From contig NZ_WPZO01000002.1 in NCBI RefSeq assembly GCF_013031355.1, positions 124,001-188,000 on the forward strand: a stretch of 64,000 nucleotides of DNA, given 5' to 3'. This DNA comes from Ruegeria arenilitoris (GTDB taxonomy: Bacteria > Pseudomonadota > Alphaproteobacteria > Rhodobacterales > Rhodobacteraceae). Of the stretch, positions 1 through 8,644 are shown in pieces. The notes beneath the pieces were generated by a model. That model was not told where the DNA came from. It was given only the letters and a program-made list of their open reading frames with translations, and ran no database searches. The position numbers were made by a program, and so were the translations under genes. Position 1 is the stretch's first letter; the number at the start of each line of letters is the position of its first letter.

Positions 1-697
1 CTGCGCTTTTGCGCTGCGGTATGATCTGCTGCGCAATCCCTGCGGACACCAGATAGAGGCTGGTGATCACCAGACCCCAATGCGCCCAGCTTTCGGGGTG
101 GAAATCGACCCATGCAGCCCATCCGGCAAAGAAAGTCCAGGCAAAGGCCATGGGCAGCGACACGGCGCGCCAGCGTTCGGTACGGACCGGGTGGATGAAT
201 TTCAGCGGCAGGAACATCGCCAGAGACAACAGCGATACCAGCAGCAGGATGATCCAGAAGTTGGGCTCCAACGCGAAGATCACGATTACGAACATGTTCC
301 AGCAACCGGGGAAGCCGGAAAAGGAGTTGTCCTTTGTTTTCATGCGCGTATCGGCAAAATACATCGCGCTGGCAAAGGTGATCACGATGATCGCAAACCA
401 GCCGGTCCAGCCGTCCATCAGACCGGATTTGAACAGTGCATAGGCCGGAATGAACACGTAGGTCAGGTAGTCGATGATCAGATCCAATAGCACGCCATCA
501 AACTCGGGCGCGTTCTTCTTGACGTGGTAGTGACGGGCCAGAGGGCCGTCGATGCCGTCCACGATGAACGAGACCACCAACCATAGATACATCAAGCTCC
601 ATTTTTCTTCGACAGCGGCCAGCATGGCCAGCATCGCGAAAACGGCGCCGGTGGCAGTGAAGAGATGGACGAAAAGCGCTTTGAATCTGAGGGTCAT
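1..697 (-). CDS. pcs: Phosphatidylcholine synthase, 3' end cut by window edge
   Basis: Reading the minus strand from the ATG at 697 gives an open frame of 232 residues that runs off the left edge, so only the last few residues should be missing (the family is about 240 aa). It carries the CDP-alcohol phosphotransferase signature at about residues 47-80: DGIDGPLAR followed by DGVLLD and IIDY, which supplies the metal-binding aspartates. Several hydrophobic membrane segments follow. Pcs condenses CDP-diacylglycerol with free choline to make phosphatidylcholine in the inner membrane, a route typical of alphaproteobacteria. It is the last gene of a minus-strand group after DUF484 and xerC, with an 83-bp gap. 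The family call is firm; choline as the substrate is inferred from the overall resemblance to Pcs. Confidence 0.88.
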   Translation of the reverse strand, partial: MTLRFKALFVHLFTATGAVFAMLAMLAAVEEKWSLMYLWLVVSFIVDGIDGPLARHYHVKKNAPEFDGVLLDLIIDYLTYVFIPAYALFKSGLMDGWTGWFAIIVITFASAMYFADTRMKTKDNSFSGFPGCWNMFVIVIFALEPNFWIILLLVSLLSLAMFLPLKFIHPVRTERWRAVSLPMAFAWTFFAGWAAWVDFHPESWAHWGLVITSLYLVSAGIAQQIIPQRKSA

Positions 698-780
698 GCA
701 GGTGTCATGAACGATGCGTTCGCCAGATGCAAACCAAAAGCCGGGTTGGAGGGAATGCCTGACGTCGCGATGCGAAGACG

Positions 781-1701
781 TCACGCTTTGGGGTGCGTGC
801 GGTTGTAGACTTCCATCAGCCGTGCGGTATCGACGGCCGTGTAGGTTTGCGTGGTCGAGAGCGACGCGTGCCCCAGCAGTTCCTGAATGGCGCGTAAGTC
901 GCCCCCGGCGGACAGAAGATGGGTGGCAAAGCTGTGCCGCAGGGCGTGCGGTGTGGCGGTTGCTGGCAGGCCGAGTTGCATTCGTGCCTTGGCCATTGCG
1001 CCCTGAATGGCCCTTGGGTTCAGCGGGCCGCCACGCACACCGCGGAACAGGGCCTTGTCCTTGTCTTGCGGGTGTGGGCACAGCTTAAGATAGTGATCCA
1101 CCGCCGCGCGGGCAGCTGGCAGGACGGGCACGATCCGCTCTTTGTCGCCTTTGCCGACGATTCGCAGGGTCTCGGGTAGGGGGGCGTTTGCACCGGTCAG
1201 AGACAGTGCCTCGGAGATACGCAACCCGCAGCCGTAAAGCAGCGTGACTACGGCCACATCGCGGGCCGAAACCCAGTCGTTGGTCGATTGCAGCTCGACC
1301 GTTTCGATCATGGCGCGGGCGGCGTCTTCGGTCAGCGGGCGGGGCAGTTTCTTGGTGAACTTGGGCGCGCGGGTCGACAGGACAGCCGTGGGTTCGAACC
1401 CCTCCCGCTCGGACAGCCAGCGGTAGAAGCTTTTGACGGCCGAGAGTTTGCGCGCCAACGACCGCGCCCCCACGCCCGAGGCGCGCTGATCCGCCATCCA
1501 CGCACGCATATCGGATACGGTGATCCGGGCCAACGCCGCTAGTCCCTGACGTTCGCTGTGATGCAGAGTCATGAAGGACAGGAAATCGGTGACATCCCCG
1601 CGGTAGGCGGTCTGTGTGTTCTCGGACCGCCCGGCCAGCGCCCCCAGACTGTCCAGCCAATGCTGTAGCGCATCGCGGCAGGCTGGGGAGATCAGGCTCA
1701 C
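781..1701 (-). CDS. xerC: Tyrosine recombinase XerC
   Basis: This 306-residue protein has an N-terminal SAM-like core-binding domain (about 8-95) and a C-terminal catalytic domain. All catalytic residues are visible: Arg161 (GCGLRISEAL), Lys184 (VGKGDKER), His252 and Arg255 (HALRHSFATH), His278 (LLGHAS) and the nucleophile Tyr287 (TQTYT). With XerD it resolves chromosome dimers at dif during cell division. Its start codon overlaps the stop of the DUF484 gene by four bases (ATGA), implying translational coupling. DUF484 next to xerC is a widespread arrangement in proteobacteria. XerC rather than XerD is chosen from that neighbour. Confidence 0.93.
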   Translation of the reverse strand: MSLISPACRDALQHWLDSLGALAGRSENTQTAYRGDVTDFLSFMTLHHSERQGLAALARITVSDMRAWMADQRASGVGARSLARKLSAVKSFYRWLSEREGFEPTAVLSTRAPKFTKKLPRPLTEDAARAMIETVELQSTNDWVSARDVAVVTLLYGCGLRISEALSLTGANAPLPETLRIVGKGDKERIVPVLPAARAAVDHYLKLCPHPQDKDKALFRGVRGGPLNPRAIQGAMAKARMQLGLPATATPHALRHSFATHLLSAGGDLRAIQELLGHASLSTTQTYTAVDTARLMEVYNRTHPKA

Positions 1702-2405
1702 GACAGCCAGTGGCGCATCGAGCGTTCGAACACGCCAGCAAAGAAGGACAGCAGATCGGTGCCCAGTTGCGGGGTGAAGTGGTTGGCGTCCTTGGCCCCC
1801 ATAACGATCATGCCGGGCAGGCGGCCTTCGCCCAGATTCAGCCTCAGGCAGGCCTCGGACCGAAGCTGACTGGCCATGGTGCCGAACACCCGGGGGTTGG
1901 CATGGGCAATTGGGCGCAGGACAACTTGCCGTGCGGGACCGCCACGGTCCTGGCTGAGATAGGCATCGACGGCACCCGGTTCGACGACGGTCAGCACACC
2001 GCCCAGCTTTTCGATCGCGGGGTCTTCCTGCCGGACTGTGGTTTCCAGAACCAGCGTGATGTGGTCCACGCGCAGGATATCGGCAATTTCACTGCCGAGT
2101 GTGCGCAGGAAATCCTCGAAATCGACGGGTTCCAGCAGGCGGAGGATGGCACGGTGCACCTGATTGGTGCCGGCGAGGTTTTCGTACGCCGCGGCAATGA
2201 CCGAGCGGTGCGTGTCCTCAAGCCTGTCCAGTCGCGCTTCAAGCCGCTGCATGGCGATGCCGCGCAGGTCGATGACATTGTCGCCGCGCGCCTGTTCATT
2301 GGCGGCCACCAGCGCCTGCATCAGATCCTTGTCGTCCAGCACGGCGTCCGGTTCAGCCAGAATCGCGGCGCGGAGATTGTCCTTGAGTTTGGTGTTGCTG
2401 CTCAT
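1698..2405 (-). CDS. DUF484 family protein
   Basis: This 235-residue soluble protein is of the DUF484 family, a GAF-like fold of unknown biochemical role. The N-terminal third is polar and helical, with a probable coiled coil around residues 45-85 that is rich in Arg, Leu and Asp. The remainder resembles a small-molecule sensing domain with alternating strands. It sits directly upstream of xerC and overlaps its start by four bases, the position in which this family is usually found, so a role linked to recombination or division is possible but unproven. The ATG at 2405 gives the usual family length. No catalytic residues can be assigned. Confidence 0.85.
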   Translation of the reverse strand: MSSNTKLKDNLRAAILAEPDAVLDDKDLMQALVAANEQARGDNVIDLRGIAMQRLEARLDRLEDTHRSVIAAAYENLAGTNQVHRAILRLLEPVDFEDFLRTLGSEIADILRVDHITLVLETTVRQEDPAIEKLGGVLTVVEPGAVDAYLSQDRGGPARQVVLRPIAHANPRVFGTMASQLRSEACLRLNLGEGRLPGMIVMGAKDANHFTPQLGTDLLSFFAGVFERSMRHWLS

Positions 2406-2520
2406 GTCCCGTCCGGTCTTTTTTTGTTGGCGGGCTTATAACACGGAATGCGACATTTGCCTTGGGAAAAATGCAGGCAAAAGTGGATTTCATGTGGGCA
2501 TGTGTCGGAAAGGCTCCCGC

Positions 2521-2555
2521 CTGCAAACCCCTGATCAGAAGATCAGGTTTTGCAG
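2521..2555. terminator. Long hairpin between transaldolase and DUF484 gene
   Basis: An outer stem CTGCAAA (2521-2527) pairs with TTTGCAG (2549-2555) and an inner stem CCTGATC (2530-2536) pairs with GATCAGG (2541-2547). A small internal loop separates them and the apical loop is AGAA. It lies between two minus-strand genes, 48 bases past the transaldolase stop, so it probably ends or processes that transcript. There is no long U-tract, so strict intrinsic termination is uncertain. Confidence 0.5.
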
Positions 2556-2602
2556 TTGGGCCGGGCGCGGCGCCTGACGGCTCCGCGCGGGTGCTCTGAG
2601 TA

Positions 2603-3256
2603 TCAGAGGATTTTCTGACCGGTCTTGGCCCAGTCGGTCAGGAAGGTTTCCAGGCCTTTGTCGGTCAGCGGGTGATCGGCCAGTTTCTTGATCACGCCCG
2701 GAGGGGCGGTGATCACGTCGGCACCAATGCGGGCGCTGTCGGTCACGTGGTTCACCGTGCGGATCGAGGCGGCGAGGATTTCGGTTTCGAACCCGTAGTT
2801 GTCGTAGATCTGACGGATGTCAGCGATCAGGTCCATACCGTCGAGGTTGATATCGTCCAGACGGCCAATGAAGGGCGAGATGAAGGTTGCTCCCGCTTTG
2901 GCAGCCAAAAGCGCCTGGTTGGCCGAGAAGCAGAGGGTTACGTTGACCATCTGGCCTTCGTCTGAAAGGGCTTTACAGGTTTTCAGGCCGGCCCAGGTCA
3001 GCGGAACTTTCACCGCGATGTTAGGCGCGATCTTGGCCAGTTTGCGGCCTTCGGCGATCATGTCGTCGGCCTCGGTGGCGACCACTTCGGCGGACACAGG
3101 GCCGTCGACCAGATCACAGATCTCTTTGGTCACTTCCAGAATGTCGCGGCCCGATTTCAGGATCAGCGAGGGGTTGGTGGTCACGCCGTCCACCATGCCC
3201 AGATCGTTCAGTTCGGCGATGGCGTCGATCTCGGCGGTGTCTACGAAGAATTTCAT
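2603..3256 (-). CDS. tal: Transaldolase (short, TalC/MipB-type)
   Basis: This 217-residue (beta/alpha)8 aldolase belongs to the short transaldolase subfamily. It has the Schiff-base lysine Lys83 in AVKVPLT and the N-terminal DTAEIDAI and GVTTNPSL motifs. Two residues that separate transaldolase from fructose-6-phosphate aldolase can be read. The acid/base position in SAEVVAT is Glu57, where the aldolase has Gln, and the position in SPFIGRLDD is Phe129, where the aldolase has Tyr. Both favour transaldolase, which moves a dihydroxyacetone unit from fructose 6-phosphate to erythrose 4-phosphate in the pentose phosphate pathway. An AAAGGA Shine-Dalgarno lies upstream of the ATG. The gene is divergent from priA across 87 bp. 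Confidence 0.9.
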   Translation of the reverse strand: MKFFVDTAEIDAIAELNDLGMVDGVTTNPSLILKSGRDILEVTKEICDLVDGPVSAEVVATEADDMIAEGRKLAKIAPNIAVKVPLTWAGLKTCKALSDEGQMVNVTLCFSANQALLAAKAGATFISPFIGRLDDINLDGMDLIADIRQIYDNYGFETEILAASIRTVNHVTDSARIGADVITAPPGVIKKLADHPLTDKGLETFLTDWAKTGQKIL

Positions 3257-3343
3257 GAGGGCAGTCCTTTGATGGGTTGGCCTTGGTCGCGGATGCCTTT
3301 ACCTCAAAGAGACCCATGCTGAAACCCCTGACAAGGATATGCG

Positions 3344-5539
3344 GTGAGCACTCAGGAGTATTTCGACCACGGTGAGCTGGTGGCGGTGCTGACCACGCAG
3401 CCGCTGGACCGGACGCTGGATTACAAGTCGCCCGAAGGTGGGTGTTTTTTGGGCGCGTTTGTCGAGGTGCCTTTGGGGCCGCGCAAGGTGCTGGGTGTGG
3501 TCTGGGGGCCGGGGCAGGGCGGCTTTGATATCAGCAAGGCGCGGTCGGTGATCCGGGTGCTTGAGGTTGCGCCGATGCGCGAGGAGATGCGGGTGTTCTT
3601 GGGCCGCGTCGCCGATTACACGCTGACGCCGATGCCTGCGATGCTACGGCTGGCAACGCGCGCGCCGGGGCTGGGTGATCCGCCGTCGATGCGCAAGGTC
3701 TACCGTCTTGGGAGCGGTGAGCCGGATCGGATGACCGACGCGCGCACCCGCGTGCTTGAGGTGTTGCGGGATTATGGCGGACTGGCCTTTACCTTGAAGG
3801 AACTTGCCGAGCAGGCGGGCGTGACGTCGTCCGTTGTGAAAGGGCTGGTGAAGCAGGGTGCGGTGCGAGAAGAGGACAGCCCGCGCGATCTACCTTATCC
3901 GCATCTGGACCCGGACCTGCCGGGCAAAGAACTGACCGAGGATCAGGCGGCTGCGGTTGCCAAGTTGCAGGCCGGACAACGCACTGGTGACTATGGAACC
4001 ACGCTGCTGAAAGGTGTGACGGGCTCCGGTAAGACTGAGGTCTATTTGGAAGCTGTTGCCGAAGCATTGCGGATGGGACGGCAGGCTTTGGTGTTACTGC
4101 CCGAGATCGCTCTGACCGCGGAATTCCTGACGCGTGTCGAGGCGCGGTTCGGTGCGCGCCCGGCCGAGTGGCATTCCGGTGCAACCATGACCGAACGCCG
4201 CCGGGTCTGGCGGATGGTCGGGCAGGGTGACGCGCAATTGGTCGTGGGCGCGCGGTCGGCTCTGTTTCTGCCGTTCCGTGATCTGGGGCTGGTGGTAGTC
4301 GATGAGGAACACGACACCTCGTACAAACAGGAAGACGGCGTGCATTACAGCGCCCGCGACATGGCGGTTCTGCGGTCGGCGATTTGCGGCGCGCGGGTGG
4401 TTCTGGCCAGCGCTACGCCCTCTCTTGAAAGCTGGGCCAATGCCGAAGCCGGCAAGTATGAGCGGCTCGACTTGACCTCACGCTTTGGCGCGGCGGTGCT
4501 GCCCGAGATGAAGCCCATCGACATGCGGGCCGAGCAGATGCAGCCGGGAACTTGGATTTCTCCGTCTCTGCGGCAGGCTGTGCGGCAGCGGATTGAACGG
4601 GGTGAACAATCGCTGCTCTTCATCAACCGCCGCGGCTACGCGCCGGTGACGCTGTGCCGGGCCTGCGGTGAACAGATCGCGTGTGACCATTGCGACGCGC
4701 GGATGGTTGAACACCGGTTCCTGAAGCGCCTGATGTGCCACCAATGCGGTGAGACAAAGCCGATGCCTGACACCTGCCCGTCCTGCGGGGTTGAGGGCAA
4801 GCTGGCTCCGGTCGGGCCGGGTATTGAACGGCTGGCGGAAGAGGCTGAGGCGACTTTCCCCGAGGCGAAGATCGCCATGCTCAGTTCCGATCTGTTTGGT
4901 TCTGCCCGGGCATTGAAGGCCAAGATCGAAGAGATTGCCGAAGGTGACGCGGATATCGTCATCGGTACGCAGCTGGTCGCCAAGGGGCACAACTTTCCCA
5001 AGCTGACATTGGTCGGGGTGATTGACGCCGATCTCAGCCTGCACGGGGCCGACCTGCGGGCTGCCGAACGGACGTTTCAGTTGATGCGGCAGGTTGCGGG
5101 CCGCGCGGGACGCGCGGACAAGCCGGGGCAGGCGCTGTTGCAGACCTTTCAGCCGGAGCACCCGGTGATCCGGGCGATCCTGTCGGGCGATGAAGAGGGG
5201 TTCTGGAAGGCCGAGGCTGCCGGACGGCAGGCCGCTGGGGTTCCGCCCTATGGGCGCATGGCCGGGATCGTGTTGTCGGGGCCGGAGGTCGGGCCGGTTT
5301 TCGATATCGGCAATGCGATGGCCCGAAACGATGCGCCTCTGCGCGAGATCGGCGCACAGGTTTTCGGCCCAGCCCCGGCGCCGATTGCACGTATCCGGGG
5401 GCGGCACCGCGTGCGCCTGCTGGTCAAGGCGCCCAAGGGCGCACCCATTCAGGACGCCATCGCCCGCTGGATTGCCCCCCTGCGCCTGAAAGGGGATATC
5501 CGCCTGACCGTCGATATCGACCCGCAAAACTTTTACTAA
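3344..5539 (+). CDS. priA: Primosomal protein N' (replication restart helicase PriA)
   Basis: This 731-residue superfamily 2 helicase restarts stalled replication forks. It has an N-terminal DNA-binding region, Walker A GVTGSGKT at 224-231, the DEEH box at 320-323, and a zinc-binding insertion with eight cysteines (438, 441, 447, 450, 465, 468, 478, 481) arranged as four CxxC pairs. Helicase motifs V and VI follow in IGTQLVAKGHNF and QVAGRAGRA. The start is GTG at 3344; no in-frame ATG precedes it. Length and motif order match the family. A perfect 10-bp hairpin overlaps the stop codon. Confidence 0.96.
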   Translation: MSTQEYFDHGELVAVLTTQPLDRTLDYKSPEGGCFLGAFVEVPLGPRKVLGVVWGPGQGGFDISKARSVIRVLEVAPMREEMRVFLGRVADYTLTPMPAMLRLATRAPGLGDPPSMRKVYRLGSGEPDRMTDARTRVLEVLRDYGGLAFTLKELAEQAGVTSSVVKGLVKQGAVREEDSPRDLPYPHLDPDLPGKELTEDQAAAVAKLQAGQRTGDYGTTLLKGVTGSGKTEVYLEAVAEALRMGRQALVLLPEIALTAEFLTRVEARFGARPAEWHSGATMTERRRVWRMVGQGDAQLVVGARSALFLPFRDLGLVVVDEEHDTSYKQEDGVHYSARDMAVLRSAICGARVVLASATPSLESWANAEAGKYERLDLTSRFGAAVLPEMKPIDMRAEQMQPGTWISPSLRQAVRQRIERGEQSLLFINRRGYAPVTLCRACGEQIACDHCDARMVEHRFLKRLMCHQCGETKPMPDTCPSCGVEGKLAPVGPGIERLAEEAEATFPEAKIAMLSSDLFGSARALKAKIEEIAEGDADIVIGTQLVAKGHNFPKLTLVGVIDADLSLHGADLRAAERTFQLMRQVAGRAGRADKPGQALLQTFQPEHPVIRAILSGDEEGFWKAEAAGRQAAGVPPYGRMAGIVLSGPEVGPVFDIGNAMARNDAPLREIGAQVFGPAPAPIARIRGRHRVRLLVKAPKGAPIQDAIARWIAPLRLKGDIRLTVDIDPQNFY

Positions 5540-5560
5540 CCCTGCGTCAGCGCAGGGTTA
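5537..5560 (+). terminator. Perfect 10-bp hairpin at the priA stop
   Basis: TAACCCTGCG (5537-5546) pairs perfectly with CGCAGGGTTA (5551-5560) around a TCAG tetraloop. The 5' arm includes the priA stop codon. No U-run follows, so it may act as a weak or Rho-assisted terminator or stabilise the mRNA 3' end before the MFS gene at 5619. Confidence 0.5.
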
Positions 5561-5618
5561 ATGTGCACGGCGTCCTTAGCCCTCGCCAAACCGCGAAAAT
5601 AGGCGTAGAGGGAGTCCC

Positions 5619-6851
5619 ATGCTGAAACCCATGCCGCTTTCCGAGGCGCAGAGCCTGCCGTTCTGGCGCCGTCCCATCACGCTCTTGTTCGTGATGGCGC
5701 TCACGATGCCCATCGCCTTCAACGCGTGGAGCGCGCTGTTGAACAACTTCGTCATCGAGGTGGCGAGCTTTGACGGTGCCGATATCGGTTTGCTGCACAC
5801 AGTGCGCGAGATTCCGGGTTTTCTGGCCGTTGGAGTGATCGCGGTGATCATCTTCGTTCGCGAGCAGGTGCTGGCGATGATCTCGCTGATGATGTTGGGC
5901 GTGGCGACGGCGGTGACCGCATGGTTCCCCAGTCTGGGCGGGTTGCTGTTCGTGACGTTGTTCAGCTCGATCGGCTTTCACTATTACGAAACGGTGAACC
6001 AGTCGCTGCAGCTGCAGTGGCTACCCAAGGACCGCGCGCCACAGGTGCTGGGCTGGCTGGTGGCCATGGGCTCGGCGGCCACGGCGGTTGTCTATGGCCT
6101 GATCGTGCTGACCTGGGATCGGTTCGATCTGTCCTACAACTTTGTGTTCATGGCGGCAGGCGGTGTGACGGCGTTGCTGGCGCTGTTCTGTCTTCTGGCC
6201 TATCCGCAATTCGACGCACCCACGCCGCAGACCAAAAAGCTGATCCTGCGCAAGCGGTATTGGCTGTATTACGCGCTGCAATTCATGGCCGGCGCACGGC
6301 GGCAAATTTTCGTTGTTTTCGCAGGCTTCATGATGGTCGAAAAGTTCGGGTTCGAAGTCCACGAGCTGACCAGCCTCTACCTGATCAACCTGGTGATCAA
6401 CATGGCAGCGGCGCCGATGCTAGGCAAAGCGGTGTCAATGTTTGGGGAACGCCGCACGCTGATTTTCGAATACACAGGTCTGGCCATCGTCTTCGCAGCG
6501 TATGGCGGTATCTACTGGTTCGGTTGGGGCGTATTGCTGGCGGCGATCCTTTATGTGATCGACCACGTGTTGTTTGCTCTGGCGCTGGCGCTGAAAACAT
6601 ATTTCCAGAAAATCGCCGACCCTGCGGATATCGCACCGACGGCCGCGGTGGCTTTCACCATCAACCACATAGCGGCTGTCTTCCTGCCTGCGCTGCTGGG
6701 TTTGCTCTGGGTGGTGTCGCCCGGGGCGGTCTTTGGACTCGCGGCCGCTATGGCGCTGATCTCGCTGGCCTTGTCGCTGCTGATCCCGCGCCATCCCGAG
6801 CCGGGCAATGAGACCATCCTGTCGAAATACGCCCCGGCGCCTGCGGAATAA
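5619..6851 (+). CDS. MFS transporter
   Basis: This 410-residue integral membrane protein has about twelve hydrophobic segments. The first is around residues 20-45, and a polar linker near 205-220 (DAPTPQTKKLILRKRYW) separates the two halves, as in the major facilitator superfamily. Charged RE and RKR turns sit between helices. The substrate cannot be read from the sequence. The gene lies alone between priA and prmA on the plus strand, with a 79-bp gap before it and a 66-bp gap after it. The ATG at 5619 is followed by a short cytoplasmic tail before the first membrane helix, which is normal. Confidence 0.8.
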   Translation: MLKPMPLSEAQSLPFWRRPITLLFVMALTMPIAFNAWSALLNNFVIEVASFDGADIGLLHTVREIPGFLAVGVIAVIIFVREQVLAMISLMMLGVATAVTAWFPSLGGLLFVTLFSSIGFHYYETVNQSLQLQWLPKDRAPQVLGWLVAMGSAATAVVYGLIVLTWDRFDLSYNFVFMAAGGVTALLALFCLLAYPQFDAPTPQTKKLILRKRYWLYYALQFMAGARRQIFVVFAGFMMVEKFGFEVHELTSLYLINLVINMAAAPMLGKAVSMFGERRTLIFEYTGLAIVFAAYGGIYWFGWGVLLAAILYVIDHVLFALALALKTYFQKIADPADIAPTAAVAFTINHIAAVFLPALLGLLWVVSPGAVFGLAAAMALISLALSLLIPRHPEPGNETILSKYAPAPAE

Positions 6852-6890
6852 GTGTCAAAGCTTGACCTTGCTCACTTGTAGCCCTAGGCG

Positions 6891-6912
6891 CTGTCTCAAC
6901 TGAGACAGGAGG
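6891..6912 (+). promoter_or_regulatory. Hairpin merging into the prmA Shine-Dalgarno
   Basis: CTGTCTC (6891-6897) pairs with GAGACAG (6902-6908) around loop AACT. The last bases of the 3' arm are the first bases of the AGGAGG Shine-Dalgarno (6907-6912), five bases before the prmA ATG. The fold would partly occlude the ribosome site, so it could tune PrmA translation. That role is inferred from position only. Confidence 0.45.
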
Positions 6913-6917
6913 CCCCC

Positions 6918-7796
6918 ATGCCCACATTCACCGCGCTAACCACTCTGACCGGCAAGAAAGCCGCCGAAGGTCTGGGCGAAGCGATGGAGCGCCTGGACCC
7001 GGAACCCACCGGCGTCGGTGTGTTCGAGGTCGAGGACGGCTCGGGCCTGTGGGAGGTTGGTGGCTATTTCACCGAGGCACCGGATGAAACGGCGCTGGCC
7101 GTTCTGGCCGTTGCCTTCGAGGCCAAGCCGTTTGTGGTCTCGGAACTGCCCGAAACCGACTGGGTTGCCCATGTGCGCCGTGAGCTAGCCCCGGTCGAGG
7201 CTGGCCGGTTCTTTGTCTACGGCAGCCACGATGCTGACAAACTGCCCGAAGGGCGTATCCCGCTGCTGATCGAGGCCGCGATGGCCTTTGGCACCGGTCA
7301 CCACGGCACCACATTGGGTTGCCTCAAAGCGCTGGATCATCTTCTGAACGACGGGTTTGCAGCGACCAAAGTGGCCGATATCGGCTGCGGCACTGCGGTA
7401 CTGGCGATGGCCGCCGCGCGGGTCTGGGATGGTGACATCATCGCCAGTGACATCGATCAGGTCGCCGTGGATGTGGCCGAGGCCAACCTGAAAGCCAACG
7501 GCATGTCCGGGCAGGTGCATTGCGTCGAAGCCGCTGGTTTCGACCATCCCGATCTGCAGTCACATGCCCCCTACGACCTGATTTTTGCCAATATTCTCAA
7601 AGGTCCACTGGTGGCATTGTCCCCTGAAATCGCCGCGAATCTCCAGGACGGAGGATTTGCGATCCTGTCAGGAATCCTCAACGAACAGGCCGATGATGTA
7701 ATCTCGGTTTATTCGCATAACGGGTTCAATCTGGTCAAAAGAGATGAGATTGGTGAATGGACGACGCTAGTTTTGAGCAAAAAAGGCCTAAATTAG
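6918..7796 (+). CDS. prmA: Ribosomal protein L11 methyltransferase
   Basis: This 292-residue class I SAM-dependent methyltransferase trimethylates ribosomal protein L11. The AdoMet site is visible as DIGCGTAVLAMAAARVW (about 154-170), with the acidic loop IIASDID and the catalytic-pocket motif FANILKGPL near residue 228. The substrate-channel motif AFGTGHHGTT (about 124-133) is characteristic of PrmA. The N-terminal L11-binding domain occupies about residues 1-85. A strong AGGAGG ribosome-binding site fixes the start at 6918. It appears to be a single-gene unit downstream of the MFS transporter. Confidence 0.93.
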   Translation: MPTFTALTTLTGKKAAEGLGEAMERLDPEPTGVGVFEVEDGSGLWEVGGYFTEAPDETALAVLAVAFEAKPFVVSELPETDWVAHVRRELAPVEAGRFFVYGSHDADKLPEGRIPLLIEAAMAFGTGHHGTTLGCLKALDHLLNDGFAATKVADIGCGTAVLAMAAARVWDGDIIASDIDQVAVDVAEANLKANGMSGQVHCVEAAGFDHPDLQSHAPYDLIFANILKGPLVALSPEIAANLQDGGFAILSGILNEQADDVISVYSHNGFNLVKRDEIGEWTTLVLSKKGLN

Positions 7797-7833
7797 GCTA
7801 TTTGCAGGAGTTTCGTGGATTCTTGCCTCTTTT

Positions 7834-7862
7834 TTGTCGCAATCTGTAACTACCGTCATAAC
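7834..7862 (+). promoter_or_regulatory. Candidate sigma-70 promoter for the 114-aa membrane protein
   Basis: TTGTCG (7834-7839) and CATAAC (7857-7862) are separated by exactly 17 bases, each matching four of six consensus positions. Transcription would start near 7869, about 26 bases before the ATG at 7895. The call is by eye. Confidence 0.35.
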
Positions 7863-7894
7863 GTGGTTACGGGGGCGGTTTTGTGGAGGCTGCC

Positions 7895-8239
7895 ATGACG
7901 GTGAAACATCTGGAATTCGATCAGCGCGTTCAACGCCTGAACAAGAAGCACGCTAAGCTTAGTCGGGGCTATCGCGCTACTATGCGCAAGGATGGCCTTG
8001 TGGTCATGAAACCGCAGAGGGTCAAATCTGCGGTTCCGGTAAAGGCGCTTTTTGGGTGCCTCCTGGGCTTGTTCGCGTTCAAGATATTTTTGCTGACAAG
8101 CTTGGGGGCTTCGGCTTACCAATATCGCGTCGACAGTCTGGCGGAGGGGACATCTGTTGAGAAAGCGGGTGCCTGGGTGATGCAGATCGACCCGGTGTCC
8201 GAGTATCTTGCGGCTCAGATCAGCGGTTTCCTTCACTGA
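7895..8239 (+). CDS. Hypothetical single-pass membrane protein, 114 aa
   Basis: I do not recognise a characterised family. The ATG at 7895 is preceded at proper distance by GGAGG (7885-7889), which favours it over the upstream GTG at 7883. The N-terminal 45 residues are strongly basic and helical (RVQRLNKKHAKLSRGYR). They are followed by one membrane helix (about 51-73, ALFGCLLGLFAFKIFLL) and a short C-terminal region with alternating charge (AEGTSVEKAGAW, DPVSEYLAAQ). The basic flank predicts a cytoplasmic N-terminus and a periplasmic C-terminus by the positive-inside rule. It has its own promoter-like element and ends in a shared terminator with the convergent DUF1127 gene. Such small proteins are common in roseobacter genomes; the function is unknown. 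Confidence 0.7.
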   Translation: MTVKHLEFDQRVQRLNKKHAKLSRGYRATMRKDGLVVMKPQRVKSAVPVKALFGCLLGLFAFKIFLLTSLGASAYQYRVDSLAEGTSVEKAGAWVMQIDPVSEYLAAQISGFLH

Positions 8240-8264
8240 CCAGATCAGCTTTGATGAAAAAAGA

Positions 8265-8294
8265 AACGCCGCGCATCGTGAAATGCGCGGCGTT
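8265..8294. terminator. Bidirectional terminator between convergent genes
   Basis: AACGCCGCGCAT (8265-8276) pairs with ATGCGCGGCGTT (8283-8294), a 12-bp perfect stem with loop CGTGAA. On the plus strand it is followed by CTTT. On the minus strand it is followed by TTTCTTTTTTC, a good U-tract for the DUF1127 transcript. Confidence 0.85.
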
Positions 8295-8342
8295 CTTTAT
8301 GTGCCCCAGGGGAGAATGGGGCGAGTGAGTGATGGTTGTCTC

Positions 8343-8555
8343 TTAGCGACGACCTTCTGCCACGAGGTCAATATCACCGCGGCACATACCGATATCTTCC
8401 AGTTCGCGATCCGTCAGACCGCTCAGCACGTTGCGTGTCACGCGGGCGTCATTCCATTCAACAACGGCGTTCACGACCGATGCGAAAGTTTCGCCGATAC
8501 GGCCAACGAGGCCGAACGAGCCAGTGGTGGTGCGGGTGGTATCCAGTGCAGCCAT
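8343..8555 (-). CDS. DUF1127 (YjiS-like) small protein
   Basis: This is a 70-residue protein with the DUF1127 signature in its C-terminal half: LSGLTDRELEDIGMCRGDI. The N-terminal part is a short amphipathic region. In other alphaproteobacteria short DUF1127 proteins of this kind have been linked to RNA metabolism and nutrient-stress responses, but no activity can be read here. The ATG at 8555 is preceded by AGAAGGA. A promoter-like element lies about 90-118 bases upstream and a bidirectional hairpin follows the gene, so it is a monocistronic unit. Confidence 0.85.
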   Translation of the reverse strand: MAALDTTRTTTGSFGLVGRIGETFASVVNAVVEWNDARVTRNVLSGLTDRELEDIGMCRGDIDLVAEGRR

Positions 8556-8644
8556 ATCCTGTTTCCTTCTGGTTAGAGTTTAATTTTTGATCATCCGATC
8601 TGAGCGGCATCTAGTCCTGTCGATCTGGCCGCACAAGTGCGGAA

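Noticed and set aside
1386..1402. GGGTTCGAACCCC, resembling a tRNA T-arm
   Set aside because: It lies within xerC coding sequence and no acceptor, D or anticodon arms surround it.
6862..6890. TTGACC as -35 element for prmA
   Set aside because: The best -10 at the right spacing matches only two of six bases.
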